Positions 5,706-6,791 of a stretch of DNA of 6,791 bases are shown piece by piece. The notes beneath the pieces were generated by a model. That model had not been told where the DNA came from. It saw only the letters and a list, made by a program, of their open reading frames with translations, and made no database searches. Position 1 is the stretch's first letter; each line of letters begins with the position of its first letter. The translations under genes and the position numbers were made by a program. Source of the DNA: Pirellulaceae bacterium (GTDB lineage Bacteria > Planctomycetota > Planctomycetia > Pirellulales > Pirellulaceae); the NCBI GenBank assembly GCA_013002105.1, contig JABDKS010000458.1, positions 1 to 6,791 of the forward strand, written 5' to 3'.

Positions 5706-6488
5706 ATGTCGCCATCACTGATCGGAAATCTGCTCGTCTCGTCTTCCTTGGTCGAAGACCCGCTAATGGGCAAAGCAGTCTGTTTGTTGGTCCACCAAGA
5801 GGACGACCGCTTGATTGGCGTGATGCTGAATCGACCGATCCATCCCCATCCAGCAGCATTCCTGAACCTGTTAGCCAACGACCACCCGAAATCAACATCA
5901 ATAAACCGGTTTGATTTTCCCGACGAGCCAAACACGAAGTCACCCGAGGGTGACCTGGCACGAGAGCACGGCGATGATTTGGGCAATACCTCGCCACCCC
6001 CCACCGCTGAGCCAGAGCTTGGTGACGACCCCGGCGACCACGACAACAACCTAGTGAGTGATCAGACAGGACTGATTGCCAACAGTGACGCCGAGAGGAC
6101 GATCGCGGCGGCCACGAAGACATTAGGCACCGTTCATTTTGGCGGTCCACTTTCTGGACCCGTGGTGGCCGTTCATGGTTCAAGTGAATTTGCCGAAGCA
6201 GAAACGGGTAGCGGGATCTACGTGGCGGCTCAAAAGCCAAATCTCGAAGGCCTGGTACGACAACAAAGCAACCCATTTCGACTGATTGTCGGTCACATCG
6301 GTTGGAATACCCAACAGTTGCAAGCCGAGATGGATGCGGGGTTCTGGCACATGGTGCCGGCGACCAGTGATGCCGTTTTTGCGAATGATCTGGAAATGTG
6401 GCCCCAACTGATTCGCCGAGCCACAGCAAGATCGGTTGCCCGCTGGATCGGGACACCTGATGTTCCAATGGCTTACCAAGTAAACTAA
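5706..6488 (+). CDS. YqgE/AlgH family protein (DUF179) with an internal acidic insertion
   Basis: The N-terminus (IGNLLVSSSLVEDPLMGKAV, 6-25; LIGVMLNRPI, 36-45) and the second half (VHFGGPLSGPV, 143-153; LIVGHIGWNTQQLQAEMDAGFWHMVPA, 193-219) match the YqgE/AlgH family. The equivalents in E. coli YqgE are FLIAMPALQDP, GIIVNKPL, LGGPL, ALGYASWEKGQLEQE and WLTAPA. The family fold is known but its biochemical role is not settled. In Pseudomonas AlgH has been linked to alginate regulation. The protein has 260 residues against 187 in E. coli. The difference is mainly an insertion between about residues 57 and 140, rich in Asp, Glu, Pro, Ser and Asn, that looks disordered. No signal peptide is seen, so it should be cytoplasmic. 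ATG 5706 places the family N-terminus a few residues in. No strong Shine-Dalgarno sequence is visible. It is divergent from pdxH and followed on the same strand by a cold-shock-domain gene. Confidence 0.9.
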   Translation: MSPSLIGNLLVSSSLVEDPLMGKAVCLLVHQEDDRLIGVMLNRPIHPHPAAFLNLLANDHPKSTSINRFDFPDEPNTKSPEGDLAREHGDDLGNTSPPPTAEPELGDDPGDHDNNLVSDQTGLIANSDAERTIAAATKTLGTVHFGGPLSGPVVAVHGSSEFAEAETGSGIYVAAQKPNLEGLVRQQSNPFRLIVGHIGWNTQQLQAEMDAGFWHMVPATSDAVFANDLEMWPQLIRRATARSVARWIGTPDVPMAYQVN

Positions 6489-6544
6489 ACACAATTGTTT
6501 AACGGCTGTGCTGCGTAGCTCCAGCAATCCTTCTCTACCCATTC

Positions 6545-6604
6545 TTGTGAAAGCCTTCGTTGTGAAAGCCCTTCCTGCTAGAGCCCTTCCTGCAAGAGCG
6601 CTGC
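6545..6604. repeat. 15-bp tandem repeat, four degenerate units
   Basis: Units read TTGTGAAAGCCTTCG (6545), TTGTGAAAGCCCTTC (6560), CTGCTAGAGCCCTTC (6575) and CTGCAAGAGCGCTGC (6590), each exactly 15 bp after the last. The first two differ at two to three bases, and the last two have drifted. The array ends three bases before the proposed GTG start at 6608, so it would form the leader of the cold-shock-domain gene. Because the period is a multiple of three, the minus strand shows an apparent pentapeptide-type repeat, which I take as an artefact. Confidence 0.65.
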
Positions 6605-6607
6605 TCC

Positions 6608-6791
6608 GTGGCTGATTCCAAAGGTCCTCCGGCCAATAAGCCGTCCCCCGAAGACGACGAACCGCGCAACGCGAAGCGTTTTCCAATTCAGCGAAAGCAC
6701 TTGGGGATGATCAAATTCCTGCGTGAATCTGATGACTATGGATTCATTGAATCAGAGAACTTTCGCGAAGACGTCTTTTTTCACTTCACCG
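6608..6791 (+). CDS. Cold-shock-domain protein, 3' end beyond the window
   Basis: Sixty-one codons are present before the edge. Residues 1-30 are a polar, charged leader (VADSKGPPANKPSPEDDEPR). From about residue 31 the frame reads HLGMIKFLRESDDYGFIE and then REDVFFHFT, matching the start of a cold-shock domain: G-x-I-K-F strand, RNP1 (Y44-G45-F46-I47) and RNP2 (V56-F57-F58-H59-F60). Cold-shock domains bind single-stranded RNA or DNA. RNP1 has DDYGFI in place of the usual KGFGFI, closer to the Unr/CSDE1 type by my recall. An in-frame stop at 6563 and the lack of an earlier ATG or GTG point to GTG 6608. ATG 6707 would cut into the domain. A purine-rich CAAGAGCG upstream is at best a weak ribosome site. 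It may be co-transcribed with the YqgE-family gene 119 bp upstream. Total length and further domains cannot be seen. Confidence 0.75.
   Translation, partial: MADSKGPPANKPSPEDDEPRNAKRFPIQRKHLGMIKFLRESDDYGFIESENFREDVFFHFT

Noticed and set aside
5569..6492. Long minus-strand open frame of 307 codons opposite the YqgE-family gene
   Set aside because: The plus strand has clear YqgE/AlgH motifs over the same bases. The antisense translation shows no recognisable motif and is rich in Arg, Ser and Pro, as expected of a shadow frame.
6486..6501. TAAACACAATTGTTTA as a terminator for the YqgE-family gene
   Set aside because: The stem is only five weak A/T-rich pairs, overlaps the stop codon and has no T-run after it, so it is too weak to call.
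6180..6686. Minus-strand open frame with an ALAGRALAGRAF repeat
   Set aside because: It overlaps the conserved end of the YqgE-family gene and the start of the cold-shock domain. The peptide repeat is just the 15-bp array read in reverse.

Overview
The window looks like ordinary chromosomal DNA of a planctomycete of the Rhodopirellula type. Four things suggest this: moderate GC, a secreted protein built of carboxypeptidase-regulatory-like repeats, intergenic families of CGTAGAACGGACTTCAGTCCG-like palindromic repeats (which I recall as common in Rhodopirellula-type genomes), and weak or absent Shine-Dalgarno signals at most starts. The assignment comes from reading the sequence and from memory, not from a search.

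Layout: (1) Positions 1-363 hold no credible gene. They contain a hairpin-forming repeat at the left edge, two overlapping short tandem arrays (three 17-bp units running into three 14-bp units) and a pair of CCCCTATTGGG-type boxes. (2) 364-2760 (+) is priA, the primosomal replication-restart helicase, with all helicase motifs and all eight zinc cysteines, plus a 56-residue N-terminal extension. (3) 2761-3034 is filled by a strict 51-bp tandem array of four units, closed by one inverted copy, which can form a long hairpin just before the next gene. (4) 3035-4840 (+) is an exported protein of 601 residues with several carboxypeptidase-regulatory-like beta-sandwich modules and no visible enzyme domain. 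(5) A hairpin at 4847-4874 separates it from the convergent pdxH at 4889-5533 (-), the FMN enzyme that makes pyridoxal phosphate. (6) A 172-bp divergent spacer with palindromes and spaced ATTTTC tracts leads to 5706-6488 (+), a YqgE/AlgH-family gene with a large acidic insertion. (7) A four-unit 15-bp repeat precedes the start of a cold-shock-domain gene at 6608, which runs off the right edge.

The genes are mostly housekeeping and do not form one pathway. Possible co-transcription is limited to yqgE with the cold-shock gene, which share a strand and are 119 bp apart. I found no convincing new defence, mobile or biosynthetic system. The most notable points are the repeat architecture between genes, the YqgE insertion, the PriA N-terminal extension and the atypical cold-shock domain.
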